64,000 nucleotides of DNA from assembly GCA_009767595.1 (NCBI GenBank), contig VSDK01012488.1:100674-164673 (forward strand), given 5' to 3'. The notes beneath the pieces are model-generated. The model did no database searches and was not told the origin of the DNA. It was given only the letters and a program-made list of their open reading frames with translations. This DNA is from Symbiodinium kawagutii. Taxonomy: Eukaryota; Sar; Dinophyceae; Suessiales; Symbiodiniaceae. The first letter of the stretch is position 1. The number at the start of each line of letters is the position of its first letter. This document shows, one piece after another, positions 1 through 12,276 of this stretch. The translations under genes were made by a program, and so were the position numbers.

Positions 1-1987
1 GGTTGAAGTCAACTCAAAATTCAATGTCCGACCCTTGAAATAATGCAAATCTGCGGCGATTTAAATGTTCGAACGGCATGAAAACTGCAGCAAGATCATT
101 GGATAAAAACACCCAAGCAGCAAAAAACAAAGCACGCGTGGCGCAAAGAAGGCGAAATGACTTTCGAACGTCCACGCAAAAGCCCCTCGAACCCACACAT
201 TTTGAAGGCTAGAGTTGAACATGGAAACGTGCGACGCGATGCTCATCAAAACTCAGAAGCAAACGCTGAAGAGATTCATTTGTGACTGTTGGGGTCTGTA
301 GAATCTTGAGTCTAGAAACCACTGCCGTAAATATAATCATCGCCTTTCAGTCGACCATTTGCTGTCATGCCCCACCAGTCAGCCGGCGCCATCAAACACT
401 TTACCCGCGCACCTCAGTGCTTTACTTATACCTTGCGAATGTCGGCTTTCGCTTGCGGGGCAAATCCTGCCGCGGAACCTGCCGCGGGGCAAATCCTCGA
501 TGTGCGGGGCAAATCCTCGATGTGCGAAACCTGCCGCGGGGCAAATCCTCGATGTGCGTCCGTACAAAAGTCGAGGCCGCTGCTTGCCCTATCATTTTGG
601 ATCCTTGTGGCATCATGCTAGTCGAAGCTTCTCTGGGCGAATCTCATCTTGGCAAAGTGTTTGAAAGAATCGCCACTGCTTCTAGTTCTGTCAGGCTCTA
701 TTCCTTTGTCACTGGTGGCTGAGGAGGCAAGCAGGTGCCTCTCTGCACGCCATCACCTGGCCTTGTTCAAAATGTATACTGTGAAGGGTGGCAGTAGCCG
801 AATGCTTACCGATCGGATGTCTGATAAATGCGCTTTCTGAGTTCCCAAAAAATAGGATGGACTCACTTCCAAGACCTACTGTCGTGGAATACTATGAAGG
901 CCAAGCAACTCACACGTGCATTGGCATGCGTCAAATGTACGGAATCAAACATTGGAACTCCAAGCTGCAAAAAATGGATTCATCACATACACCCACGTGA
1001 GAAAGTTTTCCTCCAGTGATGGCATGATGATCGTTTCCACAGTTCAAGTTGCAGGACAAACACAATCAATTTCAAGCATCATACTGCAATTACTGCAATG
1101 ATCTGTACTGTTCATACTACTATAATCCCCAAGCATGAATGATGTGAGATACCAGAATTCACCCCTCAGCTTTCAGGAAAGTTACAGCTTCAAAATTGAT
1201 CTGACAGACAAAGATCTTACAGTTGGTTGTTCATTGGTGCCTCATTGCTGGTTGAATGATGATGAATGATGTTAATTCAATGGGGCATCAAGTATCATTG
1301 GTTCATGGTTAACCAAACAAAGGGGGGCATCAAATACTATTGAATCTTTGCTAACAAATGAAAACTGCGTTGACAAGATCTTGACCAGCAACGATGAGAT
1401 AAACTGTTAACAAACAAGAGCTTCTTTGACAAGATCTTGACCACCCAACGATGAGGTAAACTGCACAATAAACCATGATATTGTGAAGATAACCAACCAA
1501 GATCCAACGGTGGATGAATGCATTAAATGATCATCTGTAGTCTCATCTGTAGTATTGTTTTCTATTGTTTACTAGTTATGGCCAATAGGCAAATAGCTGC
1601 AAACAACCAATCAAGTATGCAGGATCCGATGGATCCACAGGCAGAGAGCCAACGCAGTCATACCAACTTGAATGACCACTGAACTGAGAATGAAATATTT
1701 GGGTGCTGTGAATTCGGGTACCAATAATTTTCGGAAGAATGGGTAGGTGAACAACCCAGAAATTCTGGAATGACTGTTTGGATGCGAAGTTAAGACAAAA
1801 AACCCACAACCATATCAAGCATGTACAAATTCTCAACATGCAATGGGGATGTTTCAAAAAAAACATGAATCATTGATTCTCCAGCCAGGCAGGTTCATTA
1901 TCAATGGGATTCTGTGGATGTATGATCCCTTGTGAATGGTTGTTGAGCATATCAACATCAACCTTGCCGTTGAGCAAATCAACAGCA
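1..1987. other. Non-coding stretch, no gene recognised
   Basis: I see no convincing coding frame here. At 455-558 there is a short GC-rich tandem motif with a 20-bp period built on GCGGGGCAAATCCTCGATGT, whose GC content contrasts with the flanks. From about 1100 the DNA is AT-rich and unstructured. Two near-copies of TTTGACAAGATCTTGACCA occur around 1370 and 1425. Confidence 0.5.
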
Positions 1988-3237
1988 ACCATACATGAAC
2001 CATACAGGAACCATGCATCCACCATACATCAACCATACATCAACCATACATCAACCATACAGGAACCATACATCCACCATACATCAACCATACATAAACC
2101 ATGCATCAACCTTACATGAACCATACATCAACCATACATCAACCATACATCAACCATACATCAACCATACATCAACCATACATCAACCATACATCAACCA
2201 TACATGAACGATACATCAACCATACATGAACCATACATGAACCATACATCAACCATACATCAACCATACATAAACCATACATGAACCATGCATGAACCAT
2301 ACATGAACCATACATGAACCAACCATGAACCATACATCAACCATACATCAACCATACATAAACCATACATGAACCATGCATGAACCATACATGAACCATA
2401 CATGAACCAACCATGAACCATACATCAACCATACATCAACCATACATAAACCATACATGAACCATGCATGAACCATACATGAACCATACATGAACCAACC
2501 ATGAACCATACATCAACCATACATCAACCATACATAAACCATACATGAACCATGCATGAACCATACATGAACCATACATGAACCAACCATGAACCATACA
2601 TCAACCATACATCAACCATACATCAACAATACACGAACCATACATCAACCGTACATCAACCATACATCAACCATACAGGAACCATACATCCACCATACAT
2701 CAACCATTACATCAACCATACATCAACCATACATCAACCATACATGAACCATACATCAACCATACATCAACCATACATCAACCATACATGAACCATACAT
2801 CAACCATACATCAACCATACATCAACCATACATGAACCAACCATGAACCATACATCAACCATACATCAACCATATATCAACCATACACGAACCATACATC
2901 AACCATACATCAACCATACATCAACCATACATGAACCATACATCAACCATACATCAACCATACATCAACCATACATGAACCATACATGAACCATACATGA
3001 ACCATGCATGAACCGTACATAAACCATGCACGAACCATACATCAACCATGCATCAACCATACATGAACCATACATCAACCATACATCAACCATACATGAA
3101 CCATACATGAACCATACATGAACCAGCCATGAACCATACATCAACCATACATCAACCATACATGAACCAACCATGAACCATACATCAACCATACATCAAC
3201 CACACACGAACCATACATCAACCATACATGAACCATA
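1988..3237. repeat. 11-bp minisatellite array with 88-bp higher-order period
   Basis: About 1.25 kb is built from the 11-mer CAACCATACAT and one-base variants (CATGAACCATA and similar). Between about 2230 and 2610 the landmark AACCAACCATG recurs at 2317, 2405, 2493 and 2581, exactly 88 bp apart, so eight-monomer blocks were amplified as units. Open frames across it (NHTSTIHQPY-like repeats) arise only because 11 is not a multiple of 3 and the monomer lacks stops; they are not genes. Confidence 0.97.
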
Positions 3238-3365
3238 CCATCCACTAGTACTTCTCATGACCAACAAGTCACTTGGAGTCTGCCACGCGCTGAACTTCCA
3301 GCCGAGCCAATCAGCAGCCCACGGGGAGGCAAAACATGAGGCGTTGGGCGACTTGGCAGAAGCAT

Positions 3366-3521
3366 GGTCGTGGTGGTTTCTCAAGCCATGGGCGACCTCA
3401 AAAATGGATGGTTTCTTACTCTAAATGATAGAAAATGATGATTTGAGGAGAAAATGGATGGTTGATTACTCTACATGATTTAACAATTATGATTGGGGGG
3501 AGTTCTCGGTTTTGAGAAACA
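3366..3521. repeat. Divergent family A foldback element
   Basis: The left arm reads TGGTGGTTTCTCAAGCCATG and the right arm GGTTTTGAGAAACACC. The interior is longer than in typical copies and carries an internal duplication of AAATGGATGGTT. It is a degenerate member of the A family. Confidence 0.6.
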
Positions 3522-4862
3522 CCTAATTGAGTCTCACTTCTGAAGTGTCACAATAAATAGCTCATCGAATTGGTGGAGTTGAGTATCAACCACTAGCTAT
3601 AGCCCGGCCATGGCTACCCTTCGATAAGTGAATCGTTTCAACCGGCTTTGGTGTTGAGGCCAAAACGGCTGGGCAGAATTTTATCAATAATGTTTTGCAA
3701 TGGTTGATAGTGGCTAAAAGTGGCAAATATATAATAAGTATATAGATATACTAGTTAAGGATCATGCTTGGTCATCGGTGAACATGGCTGCTAGATGCTC
3801 CGAAAAGAGCAGTTGGTCAACTCGTCAGAAATTCGTGGTGACCCAACTCCCGCAACTTTCCTCCCATTTCTTGGTCGCCGCATGATCATAGGTACAGCTA
3901 TGAAATGCCACACAGGAAGGTTTGCAACTCCCATGACCGACGAAGCCCCAACGTCCAACTGTTCCTGCGAACGTCACGGCACCTTGGGGTTCAAACGCCT
4001 TGTGCCCAGGTGCCGGCCGCGCACGAGGTGGCGCATGGCAGGGGGGGCCCCACAGGGGGGTGTCCACCTGGATGACGGATGCCCCTGTGCTGAAACTGTT
4101 CCTGAACAAACAACTGGGGGTTTGAATGTTTTGGGGTAGTTCACATCAGTTTCTGTTTATCGCTTTGATTGTCGAACTGGTGGGTTGTCAAACTGTGAAA
4201 GTGAAACCTTTAGTACTTGCTTTGGCACCCGAACTGACTCAGGAAAAACACTCTCAGGGGCCATTTACAATGGACAGATGGTATAGTCTGTACTAGTGCT
4301 GTGGTTCCTGTCAGATCTAGATGCATCCTGCTTGACTTCTTGGGGATTGAAATTGGCTAGCCCTACGTTTCACAATCACCAGTTTGATGTGCTTAAAAGC
4401 AATGATTCTCAGAAATTACTTTGTCAGAATTTGTGAGCCAGATTTCTGCTGCAATCTGCTACCAATCTCAGGATGTGGTTCTTCATTCCTCGAATCCATT
4501 GATAATTGATGGCCATTCTATGGTGCTGAAACCACGCGCTCCAAAAGATCAATGAGAAAAAAGACATTTCTAGGCATATCTTTAAGGGCTAAGGGGATAT
4601 ACCAACCATAATGGATGTTTCATTACCAATATATACTGGTTTATAAATGGGATGAAGAATAAAAAGCACATGGATTCATGGGGCTGAAGGATGGTAGGAT
4701 ATGCTAGGGCTGCACAGGGGCCAAACTTTCAGTGAGCGATCCAGGTCACTTCCTATGCTCCCTATGAGTGTCATGAGGCGTCATACCAGTGGATAGGTTC
4801 ATTGTTACAAGGCGGTGCCTGCCAGTTAGAAGCGAGATGATAAGCCATTTAAGTATGGCCAC

Positions 4863-4980
4863 ATGGTGGTTTCTCGAAAAAGGGGTACCCCCTAAATCAT
4901 CTCATTTCAAATATATCAACCATTGTTTATGAAAAAAGGCTCCACTTTCGGGGTAGCCCTATCTTGAGAAACCACCATAT
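4863..4980. repeat. Family A foldback (MITE-like) element
   Basis: Left end ATGGTGGTTTCTCG and right end TGAGAAACCACCATAT are inverted repeats, with inner GGGGTACCCC-like and GGGGTAGCCCT segments. The 118-bp element has no coding capacity. It is one of about 20 related copies in the window. Confidence 0.85.
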
Positions 4981-5024
4981 CTACCATAACTGGTACCCCA
5001 TAGACATAACCAACCCAACTAACT

Positions 5025-5165
5025 CGGGTGCACAACCAGCTGCTACATCCCGGCTTTTTCCACTGCCCGCACGGGCACTGCGGATGCTCGCATCCGCCTC
5101 TACAACGTGGCGCCTTGCACTTCACAAGGCAATTGTTGGTCGCACTAACCACTTCCAAAATGGCA
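5025..5165 (-). CDS. Candidate cysteine-rich coding island
   Basis: The minus-strand frame contains CLVKCKAPRCRGGCEHPQC followed by PCGQW, a dense C-x3-C-x4-C-x3-C-x4-C spacing that could bind metal. The plus frame is also open, so strand is uncertain. The open frame runs on into a TA microsatellite on one side and a family A element on the other, so only this core could be exon. No family is assigned. Confidence 0.22.
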
Positions 5166-5336
5166 AGAGACTTGATCCAAAGCTTTGTTGATGCTACTTC
5201 ACATCCATGTATATATATATATATATAGATGTACTTAGTTACAGCATGCATATGCATGAATTCCGTTTCTTCAGTCTCAGGATGTCTCAGGGGTGCACCC
5301 TTGTCTGACTCCCCATGAAGCTCCCTTGCCGGTTTT

Positions 5337-5429
5337 TTAGGGTGCGGCTGCGTTGGCCGCCTGCATCTGCGCACTGGTGAGTTGAGCCATCTGCTCGAAA
5401 TACTGACATTCTCTCTCATATTCGAAGAA
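5337..5429 (-). CDS. Candidate terminal exon of unidentified minus-strand gene
   Basis: The minus frame reads FFEYERECQYFEQMAQLTSA and then QMQAANAAAP, ending at a stop at 5337-5339. It has the helical Glu/Gln/Ala-rich look of a genuine C-terminus. Joining it to the frame at 5715-5843 across the shared motif TTCTTCGAA gives a continuous reading frame. The protein is not recognised. Confidence 0.38.
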   Translation of the reverse strand, partial: FFEYERECQYFEQMAQLTSAQMQAANAAAP

Positions 5430-5714
5430 CACCTCAGTGCATTGGTTGGCAAAATAACAATAACAATAACGGTGGTTTATGATGAATGATGGTTAATGAT
5501 GGCTAATGGTAGAAAATAACAATGTTGGATGTTGTTGTTTGATGATTTTTTGTTGAACAACAATTGTTGGGGCATATTCGAAGAACACCTGATGACAAAG
5601 GGGATTTGCTTTGATGAAAACTATCTGTTGGCAAAAAACCTGGTGTTTTTTTGTTGTTTCTTTGTTGAACAGTTTTTCTTGGCGCATCTTCGTAGAACAC
5701 CTCAGCATTTCCAG

Positions 5715-5843
5715 TTCGAAGAAACTTTCCAACATCAGTTGGGCATCATTGACGGTCGGATCATCTTGCAGCTGGCGAGCAATGACAGGGAAGCGCAGAA
5801 CTAGAACTGCTTGTGGAGTGGTCCTCGTGTTGTATGCTCTTGG
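5715..5843 (-). CDS. Candidate penultimate exon of the same minus-strand gene
   Basis: The frame reads AVLVLRFPVIARQLQDDPTV followed by NDAQLMLESFFE, and is protein-like in only this frame. It begins just after a stop and possible AG acceptor near 5843. Its 3' edge carries TTCTTCGAA, which recurs at the start of the exon at 5429. The roughly 290-bp interval between them would be an intron bordered by direct repeats. No family is recognised. Confidence 0.38.
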
Positions 5844-6304
5844 GAATTACTATGAATTACCCGGAATAACAATCAGTCAGCAAGGGAATTCTCATCGGTT
5901 TCAGTCGCCGCCACAAGAATATGCTACCACCTTGGGACCACAAAGCTGAAAGGAGAAAACCCCATCTCACTGTGATTGCTAATATAGGAGTCCCGCAGTG
6001 ACATAAGTTTTGTCTATAATTCATCATCAACCATGGTACTCCCTATCGTGATCGTTATGGTTTTCATATTAAACATGATTCAACGAACACACACACACAC
6101 AACATTTCTTGGGATATGTTTGGGCTACAAAAGCCAACAAGAGATGCTCACTTCGTTGAAACGCTCAACACTATTTTCTACACATCAATAATTTTGGTGC
6201 TGGTGGATCCATGTGAATAAACTCCTACAATCTAGATTCGATGGTAAATCATGGTAAATCATGGTTAATCATGGTAAATCATGGCAAATCACAGGCCAAT
6301 TTTC

Positions 6305-6480
6305 CTTACAGCTGAAATGTCACGGCACAGCAACACAAGTCATCTCCAGTTGATCCCCGCAGCTCAGGTAACCTGACGGTGACCTGAGGTTCCCAGCAGG
6401 TACGGCCAGGACGATAGCCCCCGTGACGGCAGTCCAAACGAGATTTCCGCCCAACCACCAGGCTTTCTGGCCAGCGATGA
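6305..6480 (-). CDS. Candidate exon, hydrophobic segment
   Basis: The minus frame contains AWWLGGNLVWTAVTGAIVLA, which looks like one transmembrane span, in a GC-richer island flanked by AT-rich TGGTAAATCA repeats. Another minus frame is also open, so the assignment is weak. Confidence 0.25.
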
Positions 6481-6618
6481 TGCCAAGGGACCAACAAAAG
6501 GGTGCTGGTTAATGAGCCGTTTAATGAGCTGGTTACTTAGCTGGTTATTGAGCTCTTTGACTAGCGAAACATAGCAACGAAGGGTCAGAATTGTTCCGCC
6601 GAGCTTTTCCGGAGCGTA

Positions 6619-7034
6619 TCATTCACCCAGTTGTTGAGGAAACGTGACGATTTCCCAGCAAGTATGGAGTTGCAACTTGCAACAGCTCAAGATTGTCATC
6701 CACATTTGATGTGGGTCAGATTCAAGTAGATCTTTTTGGACTTTGGAGTTTTTCGCACACGCTTGGGGGGTAGACTCCCAACCTCCTTTGGAAAAACAAA
6801 ACGCTGCAAACTCCATTTCTGTTCGGATAACCACCGTTTTTCCCAACAGCGGAATATCAAATGCTTGGTGTTGACTAAGACAGGGCAATTCTGAGCACAG
6901 CCAGGTGTTGCTTCTCCATTGATCCCTAACCCTGCGAGCGCGCCGAGACCAACTTCGACATTCTTGTCTTTGCCTCGCAGGCGGTGGAGCAGAAGTAGCA
7001 GCTTAGCGGAACAACAATCGTGGCCATGGTTCAT
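6619..7034 (-). CDS. Candidate coding block, two overlapping minus-strand frames
   Basis: The upstream part reads LLLLLHRLRGKDKNVEVGLG then ALAGLGINGEATPG. The downstream part, in another frame from about 6890, reads FDIPLLGKTVVIRTEMEFAA and continues to a stop at 6619-6621. Both look like real protein, so an intron or a frameshift near 6890 is implied. I could not place the junction. Confidence 0.33.
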
Positions 7035-7140
7035 AAGTCAAGCAGTGAACCAACAGAAATAGCTGGTTAAGCTGGTTAATAATGGGGGATCATAAGTGAC
7101 AATAGTAGGGGATATGCCAGATATATATGGCTATGGGTCA
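7035..7140. repeat. Family C repeat fragment, reverse orientation
   Basis: The AGCTGGTTAATAATGGGGGATCATAAGT core, the AGGGGATATG segment and the GGCTATGGGTCA end match the reverse complement of family C copies at 11195, 29145 and 49080. No gene is present. Confidence 0.6.
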
Positions 7141-7703
7141 GGCAATAACGGTTACTGTAGCGATGACTGTCATTATAAAGAGAAGTGCTTGGTGATGGCA
7201 CAGGCAAAATCGGAAATACGGGTTGTGCACCCAAAAAAATGGGAGATGCAACAAAGACGGGGTGGTGTCCAAGATGAGAGTATTCTTTGGTTTGTGACAT
7301 ATCCGACTGTACCAAACTTTTCTGAGAGTGTGCTTGGACAAAAAGTTGCAAAACTACTTTTTGACTGGATTTCTCGAGCAACAACTGGAGAAGGGAGGAA
7401 ATTGTGCTGGGTGACATCTTACAAACTGTTCATTCACTTCCAGGTGAAGACGGGACACGTGGGAGTGAGGATCAAAAACTGAGACGATACCTGGATGCAA
7501 CCAGTTGGTACCCATGATTACTAGGCGTTTCTGCAGGGAGCAGGATGGTTCTTAGGCGCTTTGAAGCTGTTCACACAACATTTGTTGCAGTGCATCAGTG
7601 GTGCCGGAGCACTTTGATCCCTCGATGGCAACATGAAACCCGATAATTCCCATGAGTCACAGCTGCTATAACCATCACCCCGATCATCATAATCAATGCA
7701 ATT

Positions 7704-7803
7704 CTGGTTGGTGGTTGACCACCCCTATGAAACATATTAGTCAACCAACCAATTGTTAATAACCGCTCGGGAAAACAAACATGTGAATCAAACCACCAAC
7801 CAG
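7704..7803. repeat. Family E TIR element
   Basis: CTGGTTGGTGGTT at the left end is inverted as AACCACCAACCAG at the right end (13 bp). The 100-bp element also shares the interior motif CACCCCTATGAAA with copies near 13411 and 60800. It is non-coding. Confidence 0.8.
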
Positions 7804-7984
7804 TATTGATTCCAGAAGAAGATTGAAACACGGAATGACTCTACAATTCCTATCGACCAACTGGAGAGGATCGGCATGCGAGGCTGCGGGTCAGTTCACG
7901 CTGTACCCATGGGGTAGCATTGTGAACCATGGTATTTCAGCTAGTCTTGTTGCTATCCCTCGTTATTGTCACCACTATTGGCCG

Positions 7985-8220
7985 CTATTATAAGCCCATT
8001 ACAGTTGGTATATATCCCCTAATAGCTGTTAGCTATCATCCCCTATTATCAACCATGATAACAAGCTAGTAACCAGCTAGTCAACCATTGGTTGGCCATC
8101 TTGTTGCTGTGTATCCCCCACTAATTGTTAGTTATCATCCCCTATCATAAACCATTAACCAGCTATAACCAGCTACAAGTATTATTGGTTGGTCAACTGC
8201 TTGACCCAGCTCGCCAGCAA
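7985..8220. repeat. Family C dispersed repeat, two partial units
   Basis: The motifs TTGGTATATATCCCCTAATAG, GTTAGCTATCATCCCCTA and AACCAGCTAGTCAACCATTG each occur twice in succession here. The same motifs occur at 11195-11330, 29145-29250 and 49070-49260. There is no coding content. Confidence 0.7.
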
Positions 8221-8345
8221 CCCGGTGCTTCCATTGCCCACAACGCCTTCTTCATTCGATTGGAGCCTAAGACCTGGTGAGCTGAGCTGTGCGAGCCATG
8301 GTGGCGCAGCCATTGAGGATGGACGGGGCCCAGCCTTTTGGAGTA

Positions 8346-8434
8346 GATATATATATATATATATATATATAGAGAAATATGTATATATATATATGGATAG
8401 ATAGACAGATAGATGGATAGATGGATCGATAGAC

Positions 8435-8469
<35 letters not shown>

Positions 8470-8545
8470 CAGACAGATAGATAGATAGATAGACAGATAG
8501 ATAGATAGATAGATAGATAGACAGATAGATAGATAGATAGATCGA
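8346..8545. repeat. Compound (TA)n and (GATA)n microsatellite
   Basis: Alternating TA runs at 8346-8395 lead into a long GATA tract with GACA variants. The serine/isoleucine/leucine-repeat frames across it are artefacts of the repeat. Confidence 0.97.
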
Positions 8546-8549
8546 TAGC

Positions 8550-9580
8550 TTGATATATCTTGTATATCTGAATTTGGAGATATTTGGAGATACATATGTA
8601 ACGATAATATGATTTATATGATGTGTGCAAATATGTCATTCAACACACACACACATCATTTATGTTGTCCTCTCAAGAACGAACATGAAAGAACACAAGG
8701 ATACTCAACATGTACGTGGCTTCATGATTCTTTCCTATTGAAACATGCAGGCCGTTCCCTCATCGAACCTGCTACAAAAAGGGTTCCACTGGTACCTCCA
8801 AACCAACTTTGTGGGGCGGAGCAACCCATGGATGCTGTTCAAGCGGGTTTCGGAACAGGAGCACATTGGGATCTGCCACCAGGGAATTTGACAGAAACTA
8901 CAAACCACCAGGCTCTATAGACAGGGTACGTGAACATGAATCAAATTGTGAACATGGGTGGACATACACAAGGAACACTTAAGGTTCATTAGAGGTCTTT
9001 TCGGAATCTTGGGCACCCAGGATCGCCGCAAAACATAAACGCTTCACTTATGACAGGAGTGAACATCCAGAATAAGGGATCATTAACCACCATTGACAAC
9101 CTCAGTTTGAGTGCTGATGCAGAATATCAACTGCACCAACTGCAATGATTGAGATAAACTGCCTACCACATGTTCGTGGCCAGTGCATCCGGTGGGCCTG
9201 AGAAGCCTTCGATGATACTGCTCCCATTGCGACCGATCCACACAGCACCCGTTGTTTTTGATTTGACTTCAGCTGAGAGCAAAACAGCAAAAGCAAAAAA
9301 TAAATCACTGCAGAAAGGTTTGGAAGGGAGCCTTATCTGTGTGTACTTGCTGATTGAAACAAGTAAGTATTTTGGATGTTTTCTATAATGCTCGTTCCCT
9401 TGATATCAGTTTCAGATAGCACAAGCTCTCACCAAATCAACAAAACATCTTCGACCATTGGCCATGTGTGCCATCTTTCCCGTGAGCAAATCATTTCAAG
9501 GCTACTCATTCAACATCATCAGGTTGCTGGTTATAACCCCTCTAAAAACTCTTGGTCAACCAACCAACCAAACCACACCA
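8550..9580. other. No gene recognised
   Basis: Open frames are short on both strands. A family E-like fragment (GGTCAACCAACCAACC, then AAACCACCAACCAGAG) begins near 9537. Nothing else is recognisable. Confidence 0.4.
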
Positions 9581-9581
9581 C

Positions 9582-9833
9582 CTAGTGGGGAAAATAAAGA
9601 AGGCTTAAAACCACCAACCAGAGAGTAATTTGAAGGTCCAAGCCATCTGCTACTTCAGCTTCGACTTGGCTTGAGAAGTTGCTTGTGAGACGTTGGATCA
9701 CATGACCCCAATTTATAGCGACGGGACCCACCGTCACCGGGCCAATCACTGGCTGGGCATAGATTCCTCCAGGTTTCCCAGTTTCACCTCTGGAGACCAG
9801 AAATCGGTCCCTGTCAGGCCTAAACAGCGGCAA
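9582..9833 (-). CDS. Candidate exon of unidentified minus-strand gene
   Basis: The minus frame reads SRGETGKPGGIYAQPVIGPV followed by TVGPVAINWGHVIQRL and SSQVEAEVADGLDLQ, a protein-like stretch in a GC-richer island. The last part before 9608 runs into a family E arm (AACCACCAACCAG), so the exon probably ends near 9608-9620. Confidence 0.35.
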   Translation of the reverse strand: MPLFRPDRDRFLVSRGETGKPGGIYAQPVIGPVTVGPVAINWGHVIQRLTSNFSSQVEAEVADGLDLQITLWLVVLSLLYFPH

Positions 9834-10481
9834 TCTTCAGCTCCCTGTGACTTTTTCTGATTCCAAGGCACCTCAAAGCAGTACAACTATCTGTTATAAA
9901 TGAGTGTCACCTTTAAAAACAGGAATATTCATGGCAAAAACAAGGGAACCATGGAACCATGAACCACAAGTTCACCATTGGTTTTCAGATGAGTACAACA
10001 TTATTGTATTCTTGACCTATACGACATAATCAACGAGTATCAACCATATTAACTATGGTGAAACACCCTAGAGCTACCAAGAACCAGTAATCAATCGAAT
10101 AAGGAGCCAGCGCGTCAAATCCCTGAATCAAAACGCTGCATCTTCTTTTGCAAATGCTGGTCATGCAAAGCGGGAGGCATGTGCCCAAGCGGTTTTACGA
10201 TAATTTATCCAGGGTGGTTGTCCCCATGGGCGTTGGTTAGAATTTAAGACCCCGAAGTCCAGCAGAACTTGGTATACAATGCATAAGTGCTGAGTTTCCC
10301 TTCATGATCAAACATGTTGAAACTTACAGCTAGCTGCGAGCACTGGGATTGCAACACTAGAACCAAGTAGTACATACTGTCCACTCAGATTTTACCTCAT
10401 TTGTAATCCGTTCAAACACTGGCTTCTGCTACTAGGCATTCTTACCCTATTCTTATGTTGGCGAGAGTGGCATTCCTAAAA

Positions 10482-10601
10482 CATGGTGGCTACTTAAAAT
10501 TGGGGGGTACTCCGAAATCATGTTTTTTCTAACCGTTTATAGTATCTAGTAATGGTAAACAGACTCTTTTGGGGGTCTCCTATTTTGAGAAACCATCATA
10601 T
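10482..10601. repeat. Degenerate family A element
   Basis: ATGGTGGCTACTTAAAATTG opens the copy and TCCTATTTTGAGAAACCATC closes it. The right arm is well preserved and the left arm decayed. Confidence 0.65.
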
Positions 10602-10704
10602 GTCAGTACCCACACACGCACACAAAACACTAAGATACCAACAGCTTGGCTTTGGATGATTTGCGCAGGAGTTGGACAGGAATGATAAATATATTGATAT
10701 ATCA

Positions 10705-10810
10705 GTGTGTCTCAAAATAGGGGATCCCAAACATGGTTGGTTTACTTTTATATATGGTCTGATCAATATCGGATAATTTGGGGGTTCCCTATATTGAGCA
10801 ACCACCATAT
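10705..10810. repeat. Family A element
   Basis: Left arm TGTCTCAAAATAGGGGATCC; right arm GGGGTTCCCTATATTGAGCA then ACCACCATAT. It is about 106 bp and non-coding. Confidence 0.8.
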
Positions 10811-11090
10811 CTAGATCAGGTAATTAGCCAGGCATTTGGTTGCCATGAAGAAAAACACCTCTGCATTATTCAACGGCGACAAGCCCAGGTCGATGGCCTA
10901 GTATGATTCATTGTTGAAGTAGGTGAGGTTAGACATTTGCTTGATGTCACAAGAGATGCCCTAATGGAATCCAAAGATATCCAAAGCATGGATTGCAGAT
11001 TTCCCAGAAACAAACCTAACCACCTCAAGCAATCAAGCAGGATAGTTTTCCGGTACTTGTTGACTACGTTTACTTGATTCATTTGGCAGT

Positions 11091-11202
11091 CGGTCAAAAC
11101 CCTGTACCCCTAAGTTCCCCATCATTAGCCTTTGTTTTCCTTGAAAATTATTGCTTGGTTGTTATCCTCCATTAGTTGGTTGAACAATATTGACCCATAG
11201 CC
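11091..11202. repeat. Family B element (short TIR element)
   Basis: It begins CGGTCAAAACCCTGTACCCC and ends TTGACCCATAGCC. Interior order matches the copy at 34504-34611 and the copy split by the LINE at 19026/29144. Confidence 0.7.
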
Positions 11203-11317
11203 ATTTATAGTTGGTATATGTCCCCCGTAATTGCTAGTTATCATCCCCTATGATTAACCATCAACCAGCTATGATTATATAACCAGCTTGTTATTGGTTG
11301 GTTAACTGCGGCTGACC
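11203..11317. repeat. Family C repeat copy adjoining family B
   Basis: AGTTGGTATATGTCCCCCGT and AGTTATCATCCCCTATGATT are followed by AACCAGC motifs and GGTTGGTTAACTG. It directly follows the B element, as also seen at 29145. Confidence 0.65.
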
Positions 11318-11462
11318 CATTTGCTGGGTGGCTTTCCATCTGGGCAAACATTCTTCCCGTGCACCGCCACTGGCGAGCAGCGCCAGCAGCGAATTTGTTG
11401 AAGCAGCGGTCAGCCAACAGTTCCAGGGCGATGTCTGTCCGTCGTTGGTTGGGTATTAACAA
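11318..11462 (-). CDS. Candidate exon of unidentified minus-strand gene
   Basis: The minus frame gives RRTDIALELLADRCFNKFAA and then GAARQWRCTGRMFAQMES. It is a GC-rich island between repeats and reads as an amphipathic, protein-like segment. Borders and family are unknown. Confidence 0.32.
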
Positions 11463-12164
11463 CTGGTTGGCTGGGTATTAACAACTGGTTGGTTGGGTAT
11501 TAACAACTGGTTGGTTGGTATCATTGTCCATCCAAATAGGTCCATCTGCAGAAAAAAAGTAAGAATTTCCTCCTGCCAAAATCTGCCTGCCACAAGGAGA
11601 CTAAGAACTTCCACGGAACAAATCCATCAAGAAAATGAAGTCAAGTGACACTGATATCTACAACATGTGAAAATGTATCAATGATATGTTTTACATCAGT
11701 GTTTTTGCATGTTTTTGCTGATTCAATTCCCCAATTGGTTTGCGGTGAATTCTGCACATTTGCTTGAGACCCAACACGGCTACAAACCAATGGATTTGCC
11801 AAATGATTGAAAATGAGTCATCAACCCATGAATGCTTTGCCATGGTTTCGAATGGTTTCTCACCAAAATGCATCATGTGTTCCGTGTTTACACTTTTTCC
11901 ATCTTTTTCCTATGGTTTCTCGTGTTTTTTTCCACGGTTCCTCAAGATTTCCTATGTTTTTGTTGGCTTCCCATGGTTTTCCCATGATTTTTCCCACAGT
12001 TTCATCATTTCTTACAATCCATAGCGAAAATCCCTGGCCACTGCTAGGCACCCATGCGTCGCTGTGGCGTGCCCGGAGGTGTCGCGCCCAGGGTGCCTCC
12101 GGCCTGGCTGCTCAGATCCATGGATGGGTTATATAATGCGTACAGCACATTACGTGTTCATTGG

Positions 12165-12221
12165 CTAAGGCATAGTAGTCGTAGTAGTCGTAGTAGTAGG
12201 AAGAGGAGGACGAGAAGTTGT

Positions 12222-12276
<55 letters not shown>

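Noticed and set aside
1995-3192. Open frames encoding INHTSTIHQPY- and MYGSCMVDVW-type repeats
   Set aside because: They are translations of the 11-bp minisatellite on both strands and appear in several frames; there is no coding signal beyond lack of stops.
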